The translations under genes were made by a program, and so were the position numbers. Below are positions 30,114 through 39,107 of a DNA stretch of 64,000 nucleotides, piece by piece. Source of the stretch: Duganella qianjiadongensis (GTDB lineage: Bacteria > Pseudomonadota > Gammaproteobacteria > Burkholderiales > Burkholderiaceae_D); assembly GCF_009857915.1 (NCBI RefSeq), contig NZ_WWCM01000010.1, forward strand, positions 142,008 to 206,007. The letters are read 5' to 3'. How positions within the stretch are numbered: the stretch's first letter is position 1; each line of letters begins with the position of its first letter. A model generated the notes under the pieces. The model was not told the origin of the DNA. It made no database searches and worked only from the letters and a program-made list of their open reading frames with translations.

Positions 30114-30141
30114 GTCCGGTAAATCAACATTCGGATCTGCA

Positions 30142-31416
30142 ATGCAGCTGCTTGCCGTCGGCCTCAACCACCATACCGCCCCTGTCGCCCTGCGCGAACG
30201 GCTGGCGTTCGCACCGGACCAGCTCGGTCCTGCCGTGCGTTCGGCCCGGGCGTGGTTCGAGCGTCTCGACCAGCGCGGCAGCGACGAAGCCGCCATTCTG
30301 TCCACCTGCAACCGCACCGAGCTGTATGCGGCCAGCCATGCGCCCGATCCGCTAGCGGCCGGCGCCCAGTTCCTCGCCGACTTCCACAAGGTCAATTACA
30401 GCGAACTGCGGCCCCACCTGTACATGCTGCCCCAGCACGACGCCGTGCGCCATACCTTCCGCGTCGCCTCGGGACTGGACTCGATGGTGCTGGGCGAAAC
30501 CCAGATTCTGGGCCAGATCAAGGATGCCATCCGCACCGCCGATGAAGCGGGCGGCCTCGGCACCTATCTGCACCAGCTATTCCAGCGCAGCTTCTCGGTG
30601 GCCAAGGAAGTGCGCAGCACCACGGAAATCGGCGCCCACAGCGTGTCCATGGCGGCCGCTGCCGTACGCCTGTCGCAGCGCATCTTCGACAAGATTTCGG
30701 AACAGAATGTGCTGTTCATCGGCGCCGGCGAAATGATAGAACTGTGCGCCACCCACTTTGCCGCGCAAAACCCGCGCAGCATCACCGTGGCCAACCGCAC
30801 GCTGGAGCGGGGCGAACAGCTGGCCCACCGCTACGGCGGTCAGGCCATCCGGCTGGCCGAGCTGCAGGACAAGCTGCACCTGTACGACATCGTGATTTCC
30901 TGCACCGCTTCCTCGCTGCCCCTGATCGGTCTGGGCATGGTGGAACGCGCCATCAAGGCCCGCCGCCACAAGCCTATCTTCATGGTCGATCTGGCCGTGC
31001 CGCGCGATATCGAGCCGGAAGTAGGCCGTCTCAACGACGCCTTCCTGTACACGGTGGACGATCTGGGCAAGGTGGTGCAGACGGGGCTGGAAAACCGTCA
31101 GGCCGCGGTGGCGCAGGCCGAAGCCATCATCGAAACCCGCGTGCAATCGTTTATGCACTGGATCGACGACCGCGCCGTCGTGCCGGTGATCCAGAGCCTG
31201 CACGAAAACGGCGAAGCGCTGCGCCAGCTGGAGCTGGAACGGGCCCGCCGCATGCTGGCCAAAGGCGACGATATCGACGCCGTGCTGGAAGCCCTGTCCA
31301 AAGGGCTGACCGCCAAGTTCATGCACGGCCCGCAGCAGGCGCTGCACCGTGCGCAAGGCGAAGAGCGTGCCCATCTGGCCGCCCTGCTGCCCCAGCTGTT
31401 CCGCGGCCGCCGTTAG
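30142..31416 (+). CDS. hemA: Glutamyl-tRNA reductase
   Basis: 424 residues. It reduces glutamyl-tRNA to glutamate-1-semialdehyde, the committed step of C5-pathway tetrapyrrole synthesis. The N-terminal catalytic domain ([20 protein letters not shown]) carries the thioester cysteine in STCNRTELY. The NADPH-binding domain is central ([20 protein letters not shown]), and a C-terminal helical dimerisation region follows. The start is ATG at 30142, supported by the TATAAT box that overlaps the earlier in-frame ATG. prfA follows after 78 bp, as in many proteobacteria. Confidence 0.96.
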   Translation: MQLLAVGLNHHTAPVALRERLAFAPDQLGPAVRSARAWFERLDQRGSDEAAILSTCNRTELYAASHAPDPLAAGAQFLADFHKVNYSELRPHLYMLPQHDAVRHTFRVASGLDSMVLGETQILGQIKDAIRTADEAGGLGTYLHQLFQRSFSVAKEVRSTTEIGAHSVSMAAAAVRLSQRIFDKISEQNVLFIGAGEMIELCATHFAAQNPRSITVANRTLERGEQLAHRYGGQAIRLAELQDKLHLYDIVISCTASSLPLIGLGMVERAIKARRHKPIFMVDLAVPRDIEPEVGRLNDAFLYTVDDLGKVVQTGLENRQAAVAQAEAIIETRVQSFMHWIDDRAVVPVIQSLHENGEALRQLELERARRMLAKGDDIDAVLEALSKGLTAKFMHGPQQALHRAQGEERAHLAALLPQLFRGRR

Positions 31417-31494
31417 CGCAGCCCGCTGCTGCATCATCCCTCTGCTGCCCCACACTGCTGCGGCAGCTGTACTCCCAACTGACACGAATACGCT

Positions 31495-32571
31495 ATGAAA
31501 CCCTCCATGCTGGCCAAGCTCGATCAACTGGCAAACCGCCTGACCGAGCTCGATGAATTGCTGATGTCCGAAGGCGCCACCAACAATATGGACGCCTACC
31601 GCAAGATGACGCGCGAACACGCCGAACTGGGTCCGCTGGTGGCGCTCTACCGCGACTACCAGCAGGCACTGGGCGATATCGCCACGGCGCAGGAAATGCT
31701 GAGCGATCCCGACATGAAGGAGTTCGCCCAGGACGAGATCGACGCGGCCAAAGCCCGTCTGGCCGGGCTGGAACGGGAACTGCAGAAAATGCTGCTGCCC
31801 AAGGATGCCAACGACGAGCGCAACATCTTCCTCGAAATCCGCGCCGGCACGGGCGGCGACGAATCGGCCCTGTTTGCCGGCGATTTGCTGCGCATGTACA
31901 CCCGCTTTGCCGAACGCAACCGCTGGCAGGTGGAAGTGGTGTCGGAGTCGCCGTCCGATCTGGGCGGCTACCGCGAAGTCATCGTGCGGCTGGTGGGTAA
32001 CAGCGTGTATTCCAAGCTCAAGTTCGAATCCGGCGGCCACCGCGTGCAGCGCGTACCGGCTACGGAGACCCAGGGCCGCATCCACACCTCGGCCTGTACC
32101 GTGGCCGTGATGCCGGAAGCCGATGAAGTGGAAGACGTCAACATCAATCCGGCCGATCTGCGCATCGATACTTTCCGTGCTTCCGGCGCCGGCGGCCAGC
32201 ACATCAACAAGACCGATTCCGCCGTGCGGATTACCCACCTGCCCACCGGCATCGTGGTGGAGTGTCAGGATGACCGTTCGCAGCACAAGAACAAGGCGCA
32301 GGCACTGAAAGTGTTGGCTGCACGCATCAAGGACGTCCAGTTGCGCGAACAGCAATCGAAGGAAGCGGCCACCCGCAAGAGCCTGATCGGCTCGGGCGAC
32401 CGCAGCGAACGCATCCGCACCTACAACTACCCGCAAGGCCGCATGACCGACCACCGCATCAATCTGACCTTGTACAAGCTCGATTTCATCATGGACGGCG
32501 ACCTGACCGAACTGACCAATGCACTGGCCGCCGAACATCAGGCCGAGCAGCTGGCCGCGCTAGGCGACTGA
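31495..32571 (+). CDS. prfA: Peptide chain release factor 1
   Basis: 358 residues. It recognises UAA and UAG stop codons and triggers peptidyl-tRNA hydrolysis on the ribosome. The GGQ motif is exactly at 233-235 ([19 protein letters not shown]), and Gln235 is the residue methylated by PrmC, encoded two genes downstream. The codon-recognition loop lies near [13 protein letters not shown]. Normal length; the start [16 protein letters not shown] is standard. Confidence 0.97.
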   Translation: MKPSMLAKLDQLANRLTELDELLMSEGATNNMDAYRKMTREHAELGPLVALYRDYQQALGDIATAQEMLSDPDMKEFAQDEIDAAKARLAGLERELQKMLLPKDANDERNIFLEIRAGTGGDESALFAGDLLRMYTRFAERNRWQVEVVSESPSDLGGYREVIVRLVGNSVYSKLKFESGGHRVQRVPATETQGRIHTSACTVAVMPEADEVEDVNINPADLRIDTFRASGAGGQHINKTDSAVRITHLPTGIVVECQDDRSQHKNKAQALKVLAARIKDVQLREQQSKEAATRKSLIGSGDRSERIRTYNYPQGRMTDHRINLTLYKLDFIMDGDLTELTNALAAEHQAEQLAALGD

Positions 32572-32680
32572 ACGGGATGCCAGAACGCCGGCCATCTTCG
32601 TAAGCAAGAAATAAGGCGGAATTGGCAACTCTGTGCGAGAATCATTCATACCATATTTGAACCCTCAACCGGATTTACAA

Positions 32681-33151
32681 ATGAACCCATCGCGTACTCC
32701 GTTGCTGCTCATTTCCGCTGTCAGTTTCGCCATGCTGGCGGTCGCCCTGATCCTGCAGCATGTACTGGATATGCTGCCCTGCCCCCTGTGCGTGATCCAG
32801 CGCTATCTGTTCCTTGCCATCGGCATCGTCGCGCTGGTAGGCGCCTACCGCAAGCCGGTGTTCTACACCGGGCTGGGCCTGCTAGGCGGGCTGGCCGGTC
32901 TGGGCACAGCCGGCAAACATCTGTACGTGCTGGCCCATCCCGGCCTGTCGTGCGGCATCGACCCGATGGAAACCGTGCTCAACAAACTGCCGGCTGCCAC
33001 CTATCTGCCTTTCCTGTTCCGCGCTGACGGCCTGTGCGAAGACGCCACCGCGCCCTTCCTCGGCCTGTCGATTCCGCAATGGTCCTTCCTCGGCTTTGCT
33101 GCCGTCACCGTCGCACTGGGCTGGGTCTTGCTGCGCCGTCGTAACGCATGA
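32681..33151 (+). CDS. dsbB: Disulfide bond formation protein DsbB
   Basis: 156-residue inner-membrane quinone reductase that reoxidises DsbA. Four membrane segments are visible. The first periplasmic pair is Cys34 and Cys37 (LPCPLC), and the second loop pair is Cys91 (GLSCGID) and Cys119 (GLCED). The start is ATG at 32681; an in-frame upstream codon would add 16 residues with no ribosome site. Its stop overlaps the prmC ATG as ATGA, so it has become part of the hemA-prfA-prmC unit, which is an unusual place for it. Confidence 0.95.
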   Translation: MNPSRTPLLLISAVSFAMLAVALILQHVLDMLPCPLCVIQRYLFLAIGIVALVGAYRKPVFYTGLGLLGGLAGLGTAGKHLYVLAHPGLSCGIDPMETVLNKLPAATYLPFLFRADGLCEDATAPFLGLSIPQWSFLGFAAVTVALGWVLLRRRNA

Positions 33152-34005
33152 TCCGCAGCACGGACGCGATACGCGCCGGCCTCAGCCTGGCCGCGGCACA
33201 GGTTCAGGCGCTGCTCGATCCGCTCGATAACCGCATCCTGCTGTGCCACGCGCTGGCCCTGAGCCGGGTCAGCCTGATCACCCAGTCCGAGCGTACCCTG
33301 AACGCCGAGGAAGCAGCGCGCTACGGCGCGCTGGTGCAGCGCCGCCTGAACGGCGAACCGGTGGCCTACATCGTCGGCCAGCGCGAATTTTTCGGCCTGC
33401 CCTTCGAAGTCAGCAGCGCCGTGCTGATTCCCCGTCCCGATACGGAACTGCTGGTGGAACTGGCGCTGGAACGCCTGCCGCCGCAAGGGCGCGTACTGGA
33501 CATGGGGACGGGCAGCGGCGCGATCGCCGTGGCCATCGCCCACAGCCGCAAGGATGCGGCCGTGACGGCGCTCGACGTCAGCGCCGAAGCGCTGGAAGTG
33601 GCCAGCCGCAATGCCGCGCATAACCACTGCCACATCAATTTCCTGCGCAGCGACTGGTTTGCCGCGCTGGCACACCAGCCCCCCTACGATCTGATCGTCT
33701 CCAACCCGCCGTATATCGCCAGCGGCGACCACTATCTGGGTGTCGGCGATCTGCGTTTCGAACCTAGCGGCGCCCTGACCGATTTTGCCGATGGTCTGAC
33801 AGCGCTACGCAGCATCATCGCCGGCGCCGCCCAGCACCTGCACGAAGGTTGCTGGCTGCTGCTCGAACATGGCTACGATCAGGCCGCCGCCGTGCGCGCC
33901 TGTCTGGTCCAGCACGGCTACGACGAGGTGCAAAGCTGGCAGGATCTGGCCGGCATAGAACGCGTCAGCGGCGGCCGGCTAAGGACGGACCGCCCTAGCA
34001 CCTGA
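33148..34005 (+). CDS. prmC: Release factor glutamine methyltransferase
   Basis: 285 residues. It methylates the GGQ glutamine of RF1 and RF2 using S-adenosylmethionine. The SAM-binding motif is VLDMGTGSGAIAVAIAH and the glutamine-binding NPPY motif is in LIVSNPPYIASGD. The start ATG overlaps the dsbB stop by 4 nt, so it is translationally coupled. Its substrate RF1 is encoded two genes upstream. Confidence 0.96.
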   Translation: MIRSTDAIRAGLSLAAAQVQALLDPLDNRILLCHALALSRVSLITQSERTLNAEEAARYGALVQRRLNGEPVAYIVGQREFFGLPFEVSSAVLIPRPDTELLVELALERLPPQGRVLDMGTGSGAIAVAIAHSRKDAAVTALDVSAEALEVASRNAAHNHCHINFLRSDWFAALAHQPPYDLIVSNPPYIASGDHYLGVGDLRFEPSGALTDFADGLTALRSIIAGAAQHLHEGCWLLLEHGYDQAAAVRACLVQHGYDEVQSWQDLAGIERVSGGRLRTDRPST

Positions 34006-34169
34006 GCCGGAGCAGCGGCTGCCACATTTGATACACTAGCCAGCGATTTGCGCTGCGCCCCAAAATTGGGCGTCGGCCAACACGATTTTGCGTTTTCGGT
34101 TAATCTCGCTGCGGATCGCGGTTTCGCGCTCCGGCTGTCACCCTGCTGCACAAACGAAAGGAAAACCGA

Positions 34170-35768
34170 GTGTCTCCAACTTTGACTCGCCGTCTGGCCC
34201 TGCTGGCCCAGCCTGAGCACCACGCGCTGCTGGGTGGCCTGCGCGGCATCGAACGCGAAACCCTGCGCGTGGACGCACACGGCCAGATGGCCAGCACGCC
34301 CCATCCGCTGGCGCTGGGCTCGGCCCTGACGCACCCGCAGATCACGACCGATTACGCCGAGTCCCTGCTGGAATTCATTACGCCGGCCGAAACCGACATC
34401 GCCGACACCATCGCCAAGCTCGATGGCATCCACCGCTATGCCTACAGCAAGCTGGGACAGGAACTGCTGTGGAGCCAGTCCATGCCGGCCGCCCTGCCGG
34501 CCGAGCAAGACATCGCCATTGCCTGGTATGGCAGCTCGAACATGGGCATGCTCAAGCATGTGTACCGGCGCGGCCTGGCGCTGCGCTACGGCAAAGCCAT
34601 GCAGTGCATCGCCGGCATCCATTACAACTACTCGCTGGACGAAGACCTGTGGCGTTTGCTGGCGGCCAGCGAGCCGGCGGCCCGCCCGCTCAGCGCCAAG
34701 GCCTACCAGTCGGACGCCTATCTGGCTACCATCCGCAATTTCCGCCGCTACAGCTGGCTGCTGATGTATCTGTTCGGCGCCTCGCCAGCGCTGCAGACGG
34801 GTTTCCTGCGCGGCCGTGCGCACCAGCTGGTAACCCTGTCGGACGATACCCTCTACCTGCCCTATGCCACCAGCCTGCGCATGAGCGACCTCGGTTACCA
34901 GAACGATGCCCAGTCCGGCCTGAGCCCGCACGAAAACTGTCTGGACAGCTATGTGGCCGCGCTCACCAAAGCCGTCAACCAGCCCTATGCGCCGTATGCA
35001 GCGCTGGGCACCAAGCGCGATGGCGAGTGGATACAGCTGAGCACCAACGTGCTGCAGATCGAAAACGAGTACTACGCCACCATCCGGCCGAAACGGGTGA
35101 TCCAGACGGGCGAGCGGCCTATCCAGGCGCTGTGCTCGCGCGGCGTGCAGTACATCGAAGTACGCTGCATGGATGTCGATCCGTTCGAGCCGGTCGGCAT
35201 CAGCCTGACGGCCGGCCGTTTCCTCGATACCTTCCTGCTGTTCTGCGCGCTCGAACACAGCGCCGCCATCACGCCGGAAGAAGGCTTGCGCCATACCGCC
35301 AACTTTGCCCGCACCGTCAAGGAAGGCCGCCGTCCCGGCCTGCTGCTGGACCGCGGCGATGCCGCTGTCACCCTGCAGGAATGGGGCCAGCAGTTGCTGG
35401 AACAGATGGCGCCCGTGGCGGCCCTGCTCGATGCCCGCCATGGCGACAGTTCGCACAGCAGCGCGCTGGCCGAGCAGGCCGCCAAGCTGGCCGATGCCAG
35501 CCTGACGCCGTCGGCCAAAGTGCTGGCCGCGCTGCGCGAACACGGCAACTCGTTTGCCGCTTTCGGGCTGGCGCAAAGCCAGCGCCATGCCGCCTACTTC
35601 CGCAGCCATGCGCCTAGCGCCGAAGAAAACGCCTATTTCGACCAGCTGGCCACGGCCTCGCTGGACGAGCAGGCGGAGATGGAGGCGGCACCGCGCATTC
35701 CGTTCGACGACTACGTGGCAGCCTACCGCGCCAGCAATCTCTGCCACTCCAGCGGCGAATGCGACTAA
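34170..35768 (+). CDS. gshA: Glutamate-cysteine ligase
   Basis: 532 residues. It makes gamma-glutamylcysteine from ATP, glutamate and cysteine, the first step of glutathione synthesis, in the cytosol. Features of the E. coli-type (class 1) family are the N-terminal [31 protein letters not shown], the conserved [12 protein letters not shown] and a C-terminus ending CHSSGECD. The start is GTG at 34170 with AAAGGA upstream. It is followed 40 bp later by the deacetylase-like gene. Confidence 0.94.
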   Translation: MSPTLTRRLALLAQPEHHALLGGLRGIERETLRVDAHGQMASTPHPLALGSALTHPQITTDYAESLLEFITPAETDIADTIAKLDGIHRYAYSKLGQELLWSQSMPAALPAEQDIAIAWYGSSNMGMLKHVYRRGLALRYGKAMQCIAGIHYNYSLDEDLWRLLAASEPAARPLSAKAYQSDAYLATIRNFRRYSWLLMYLFGASPALQTGFLRGRAHQLVTLSDDTLYLPYATSLRMSDLGYQNDAQSGLSPHENCLDSYVAALTKAVNQPYAPYAALGTKRDGEWIQLSTNVLQIENEYYATIRPKRVIQTGERPIQALCSRGVQYIEVRCMDVDPFEPVGISLTAGRFLDTFLLFCALEHSAAITPEEGLRHTANFARTVKEGRRPGLLLDRGDAAVTLQEWGQQLLEQMAPVAALLDARHGDSSHSSALAEQAAKLADASLTPSAKVLAALREHGNSFAAFGLAQSQRHAAYFRSHAPSAEENAYFDQLATASLDEQAEMEAAPRIPFDDYVAAYRASNLCHSSGECD

Positions 35769-35808
35769 ACTAGGGGCTTGTACACCGCAGCCATTGCGCG
35801 AGGCCCCT

Positions 35809-36852
35809 TTGCTCACCTTCTACAACGAACTGCACGCCCAGCACCGCGGCCGCCACGAATTCTTCCGTGGCGAGCTGACACCCTGCTTCGAAAAACCGGA
35901 GCGGGTCGACAGCGTGCTGGCCGAACTGGGGCGGCGCGGGCTGGGGCGCATCGTCACGCCGCAAGGGGTGCCGCTGATGTCGCTGGAACGCATCCACACG
36001 CCGCGCTATCTGCACTTCCTGCGCCATGCCTGGGCCGACTGGCTGGCGCTCGATCCGGCCAATGCCGGCAAGGACGCCTTCCCTGCGGTATGGCCGGTGC
36101 GCTCGCTGCGCAGCGATATCGAACCCGATAATTTCTGCGCCAAGCTGGGGCTGTACTCGATGGATAGCGGCACGCCGCTCACGGCCGGCACCTGGACGGC
36201 CGCCAAGACGGGCGCCGATTGCGCCGTCAATGCCGCCCATGCGCTGCGCCTCGGTGAACGCGGTGCCTTCGTGCTGAGCCGCCCGCCCGGCCACCACGCC
36301 GGTGCCGATTTCTACGGCGGCTACTGCTTCCTCAACAATGCCGCGCTGGCCGCCCAGCACATGCTCGACGATGGCGCGCGCCGCGTCGCCATCCTCGATC
36401 TCGACTACCACCACGGCAATGGCACGCAGAGCATCTTCTATGGCCGCAGCGATGTGCTGTTCATTTCCATCCACGCCGATCCGCGCTACGAATACCCGTT
36501 CTATCTGGGCCATGCCGACGAAAAAGGCGAAGGCGCGGGGCAAGGCTTCAACCTGAATCTGCCGCTGCCGGCCGGCAGCAGCGCGGCCAGCTGGTTCAGC
36601 GCACTGGAAACGGCCTGCATCCGCCTGGGCAGCTTCGCGCCCGATGCGCTGGTGGTGTCGCTGGGGGTGGATACCTTTGCCGGCGATCCGCTGTCGCGCT
36701 TCGCGCTGCAGAGCGCCGATTACCTGCGCATCGGCGAACGGCTGGCCTATCTGAACCTGCCCACCGCCTTCATTTTCGAAGGCGGCTATGCCGTCAAGGA
36801 ACTGGGCACCAATGTGGTCAATGTGCTGGAAGGCTACGAAACTGCGCTATAA
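35809..36852 (+). CDS. Histone deacetylase/acetylpolyamine amidohydrolase-family protein
   Basis: 347 residues. This zinc hydrolase removes acetyl groups from acetyllysine-like or acetylpolyamine substrates. Motifs in order are the active-site histidines RPPGHHAG, GGYCFLNNAALAAQ, the metal ligands in AILDLDYHHGNGTQ, SIHADP, the later metal aspartate in SLGVDTFAGDP, and EGGYAVKE. The start is read as TTG at 35809 with GAGG 5 nt upstream. The open frame extends back inside gshA in another frame, but that part is shadow. HDAC-like bacterial proteins act on polyamines as often as proteins; GVDTFAGDP favours the acetylpolyamine type. Confidence 0.9.
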   Translation: MLTFYNELHAQHRGRHEFFRGELTPCFEKPERVDSVLAELGRRGLGRIVTPQGVPLMSLERIHTPRYLHFLRHAWADWLALDPANAGKDAFPAVWPVRSLRSDIEPDNFCAKLGLYSMDSGTPLTAGTWTAAKTGADCAVNAAHALRLGERGAFVLSRPPGHHAGADFYGGYCFLNNAALAAQHMLDDGARRVAILDLDYHHGNGTQSIFYGRSDVLFISIHADPRYEYPFYLGHADEKGEGAGQGFNLNLPLPAGSSAASWFSALETACIRLGSFAPDALVVSLGVDTFAGDPLSRFALQSADYLRIGERLAYLNLPTAFIFEGGYAVKELGTNVVNVLEGYETAL

Positions 36853-36972
36853 CAGCGCTAGTCTGTACGCGATCCATCCCGTCGGTGACCAACACCAACG
36901 CTACTCACCTCGGACGCTGCGCTGGCCCGCTACCCCGGGCCAGTGCAAAAAATCTGAATTTTAAAAATTTCC

Positions 36973-37012
36973 AATTAAATCGCTTGCTATTTAATTTTGC
37001 GCGATGTATATT
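36973..37012 (+). promoter_or_regulatory. ohr: ohr promoter with overlapping operator
   Basis: -35 TTGCTA (36984-36989), a 17-nt spacer and -10 TATATT (37007-37012). An AT-rich inverted repeat AATTAAAT/ATTTAATT with an 8-nt spacer (36973-36996) overlaps the -35. This is where an OhrR-type repressor would bind. OhrR itself is not encoded in this window. Confidence 0.65.
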
Positions 37013-37107
37013 GCACACATGGACGCAAGAAAACGTCCGGAATTGCAAATCAAATAGCACGCTATACAATCGCCAACAACGTATTTTTATCTAAAAAGGA
37101 AACCATC

Positions 37108-37533
37108 ATGTCGATCCAACAAGTTCTGTACCGCGCCAATGCTAAATCCACCGGTGGCCGTGAAGGCCGCGCTGTCTCGTCGGACGGCGTACTGGATGTG
37201 AAACTGACCACCCCGAAAGAACTGGGCGGCGCCGGCGCCGTGGGCACCAACCCTGAACAGCTGTTCGCCGCCGGCTACTCGGCCTGCTTCATCGGCGCAC
37301 TGAAATTTGTCGGCGGCCGCGACAAGATCGCCGTACCAGCCGATGTAGCTATCGACGCCACCGTCGGTATCGGCGCCATCGAAACGGGCTTCGGCATCGA
37401 AGTGGAACTGAAAATCTCGCTGCCGGGTGTGGCGCGCGACGTGGCCGAGAAACTGGTAGCCGCTGCCCACATCGTCTGCCCTTACTCGAACGCTACGCGC
37501 GGCAACATCGACGTCACCCTGACCATCGTTTAA
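37108..37533 (+). CDS. ohr: Organic hydroperoxide resistance protein
   Basis: 141 residues. This thiol peroxidase reduces organic hydroperoxides. The OsmC/Ohr fold carries catalytic Cys60 (YSACFIGAL), resolving Cys124 ([12 protein letters not shown]) and the conserved arginine near 18-21. The start is ATG at 37108 behind AAAAAGGA; the longer frame to 36997 starts upstream of the -10 box. It is preceded by a readable promoter/operator, and codons match the chromosome. Confidence 0.96.
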   Translation: MSIQQVLYRANAKSTGGREGRAVSSDGVLDVKLTTPKELGGAGAVGTNPEQLFAAGYSACFIGALKFVGGRDKIAVPADVAIDATVGIGAIETGFGIEVELKISLPGVARDVAEKLVAAAHIVCPYSNATRGNIDVTLTIV

Positions 37534-37543
37534 GCGCCGCGCC

Positions 37544-37565
37544 GCAGCGGCTGTACAGCCGCTGC
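37544..37565. repeat. Perfect 22-bp palindrome after ohr
   Basis: GCAGCGGCTG-TA-CAGCCGCTGC, 10 bp after the ohr stop. There is no T run, so it is either a weak transcript end or a binding site. Confidence 0.45.
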
Positions 37566-37625
37566 CGCTACTATCGCGCCAGCCTTTGCCCTACAATCAG
37601 GCTTTCCCCACTACAGGAAGCTGCG

Positions 37626-38078
37626 ATGATTGAATGGCAATGGCTGGCGTTTGACGATATTCCCCGCCACGACTGGTATCAGGTACTGCTGCAGCGCCAG
37701 CAGGTGTTCATCCTCGAACAGACCTGCCTCTATCCCGACATCGACGGCTGCGATCCGCTCTGCCACCACCTGATGGCCTGGCGCGAGATAGCCGGCGTGC
37801 GCACGCTGGTGGCCTATCTGCGCTGTGTGCCGCCCGGCGTGAAATACGCGGAAATGTCGCTGGGCCGGGTGCTCACTACCCAGGCCGGGCGCGGCAGCGG
37901 CATCGGCCACGCCTTGCTGGCCAAGGCCATTCCGCTGGCCGAAGCGCTGCATCCGGGCCATGGCTTCCGCATCGGTGCGCAAGCCCATCTGGAAAAATTC
38001 TACGGCGGCTACGGCTTCCGCACCGTCACCGAGCCGTATGACGAGGACGGCATCATGCACATCGATATGGTGCGCTAA
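37626..38078 (+). CDS. elaA: ElaA-like GNAT family N-acetyltransferase
   Basis: 150 residues. It is a GNAT fold with the acetyl-CoA loop GRVLTTQAGRGSGIGHALLA and the family ending YGFRTVTEPYDEDGIMHIDM. The N-terminus (FDDIPRHDWYQVLLQRQQVF) matches E. coli ElaA. The substrate is unknown. It ends against a bidirectional terminator shared with the convergent FKBP gene. Confidence 0.9.
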   Translation: MIEWQWLAFDDIPRHDWYQVLLQRQQVFILEQTCLYPDIDGCDPLCHHLMAWREIAGVRTLVAYLRCVPPGVKYAEMSLGRVLTTQAGRGSGIGHALLAKAIPLAEALHPGHGFRIGAQAHLEKFYGGYGFRTVTEPYDEDGIMHIDMVR

Positions 38079-38082
38079 AAAA

Positions 38083-38112
38083 GAAAAGGCAGCCGAAGCT
38101 GCCTTTTCTTTC
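38083..38112. terminator. Bidirectional terminator between elaA and the FKBP gene
   Basis: GAAAAGGCAGC and GCTGCCTTTTC form an 11-bp stem with loop CGAA. T-rich sequence follows on the plus strand and an A run precedes it, so it can serve both convergent genes. Confidence 0.85.
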
Positions 38113-38126
38113 ATCATCGCCCAGGT

Positions 38127-38978
38127 TTATTTCACCGTCACCAGCTGGATATCGAAGATCAGCGTGGAGTTGGCCGGAATATTGCCCTGTGCAACCGAAC
38201 CGTAAGCGAGGCTAGGCGGTATGGTCAGGGTACGGGTACCGCCTGCCAGCATGCCGACCAGACCCTGATCCCAGCCTGCGATCACTTTACCGGCACCCAG
38301 CACGAAGTCGAAGGTGCTGCCGCCTACATTCGATTCGATCTTGTTGCCGCGCAGATTAGCCTTGGTGCCGTCATACAGATACAGGGTGTAGTAGACGCTC
38401 AAAGTCTTGCCCGATGCCGCAGCCGTACCGCTACCCAGCACCACATCGAGGCTGGTCAGAGTCGTCGGCGGTGGCACCACGGCCGGAATAATCCCCTTGG
38501 TCACGTCGACCAGTTCGAAGTCATACACCAGCGGGCTATTGGCCGGAATGGCGGCATAGGTAATGCCGTTGGTGGTTACCGCTGCGCGCGAGCTGGTGCC
38601 ATACGCCATATTGGCCGGCAGAATGGCAGTGCGCTTGCCGCCGATTTTCATGCCGATGATGGTCTGGTCCCAGCCCGTCACCACATTGCCCACGCCCAGC
38701 GTGAACGGTGCCGCCGGCTTGCCCGTATCGACCGAGCTTTCCACTTTGGCGCCTTTGAAATCAGCCTTGGTGGAGTCGTACAGATAGCCCACCAGATTGA
38801 TGGTGACCAGATCACCGGCTGCTGCCACGGCACCGGTACCAACCAGTGTTTCCGTCACTTTATAAGCCGGTTGCACGATCACAGGCGTTACCGGAGTCTT
38901 ATCGGTACCGCCGCCGCCACATGCCGTCAGGGCTGCCGCGCAAACAGCTGCCGCCACAATTTGAAACATCGATTTCAT
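38127..38978 (-). CDS. Lipoprotein with two FKBP-type peptidyl-prolyl isomerase domains
   Basis: 283 residues. The lipoprotein signal ends LTAC-GGGG (lipobox cysteine near 20). Two FKBP domains occupy about 38-160 (VTGWDQTIIGMKIGGKRTAI) and 180-283 (VIAGWDQGLVGMLAGGTRTL). Each has the WDQ...GM core and a final FDIQLV- or YDFELV-type strand. FKBPs catalyse cis-trans isomerisation of prolyl bonds; this one should be membrane-anchored in the periplasm. The start is ATG at 38978 with AAGGTG upstream. Tandem FKBP domains in one small lipoprotein are uncommon. Confidence 0.92.
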   Translation of the reverse strand: MKSMFQIVAAAVCAAALTACGGGGTDKTPVTPVIVQPAYKVTETLVGTGAVAAAGDLVTINLVGYLYDSTKADFKGAKVESSVDTGKPAAPFTLGVGNVVTGWDQTIIGMKIGGKRTAILPANMAYGTSSRAAVTTNGITYAAIPANSPLVYDFELVDVTKGIIPAVVPPPTTLTSLDVVLGSGTAAASGKTLSVYYTLYLYDGTKANLRGNKIESNVGGSTFDFVLGAGKVIAGWDQGLVGMLAGGTRTLTIPPSLAYGSVAQGNIPANSTLIFDIQLVTVK

Positions 38979-39107
38979 GGTCACCTTCGAGGAGTATTCG
39001 TTGTAAGCCGTGCGCCCCCGGGCGCTACGGAGCAGAAGTGTAGCAGAGAGCGGGGCTGGCGCCCCGGTCACTACATTCAGTTACATCTTTTTAACACGCT
39101 AGCGGGC

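Noticed and set aside
30577..32538. 653-codon minus-strand open frame opposite hemA-prfA
   Set aside because: Antisense to hemA and prfA; it is a by-product of GC-rich codon usage.
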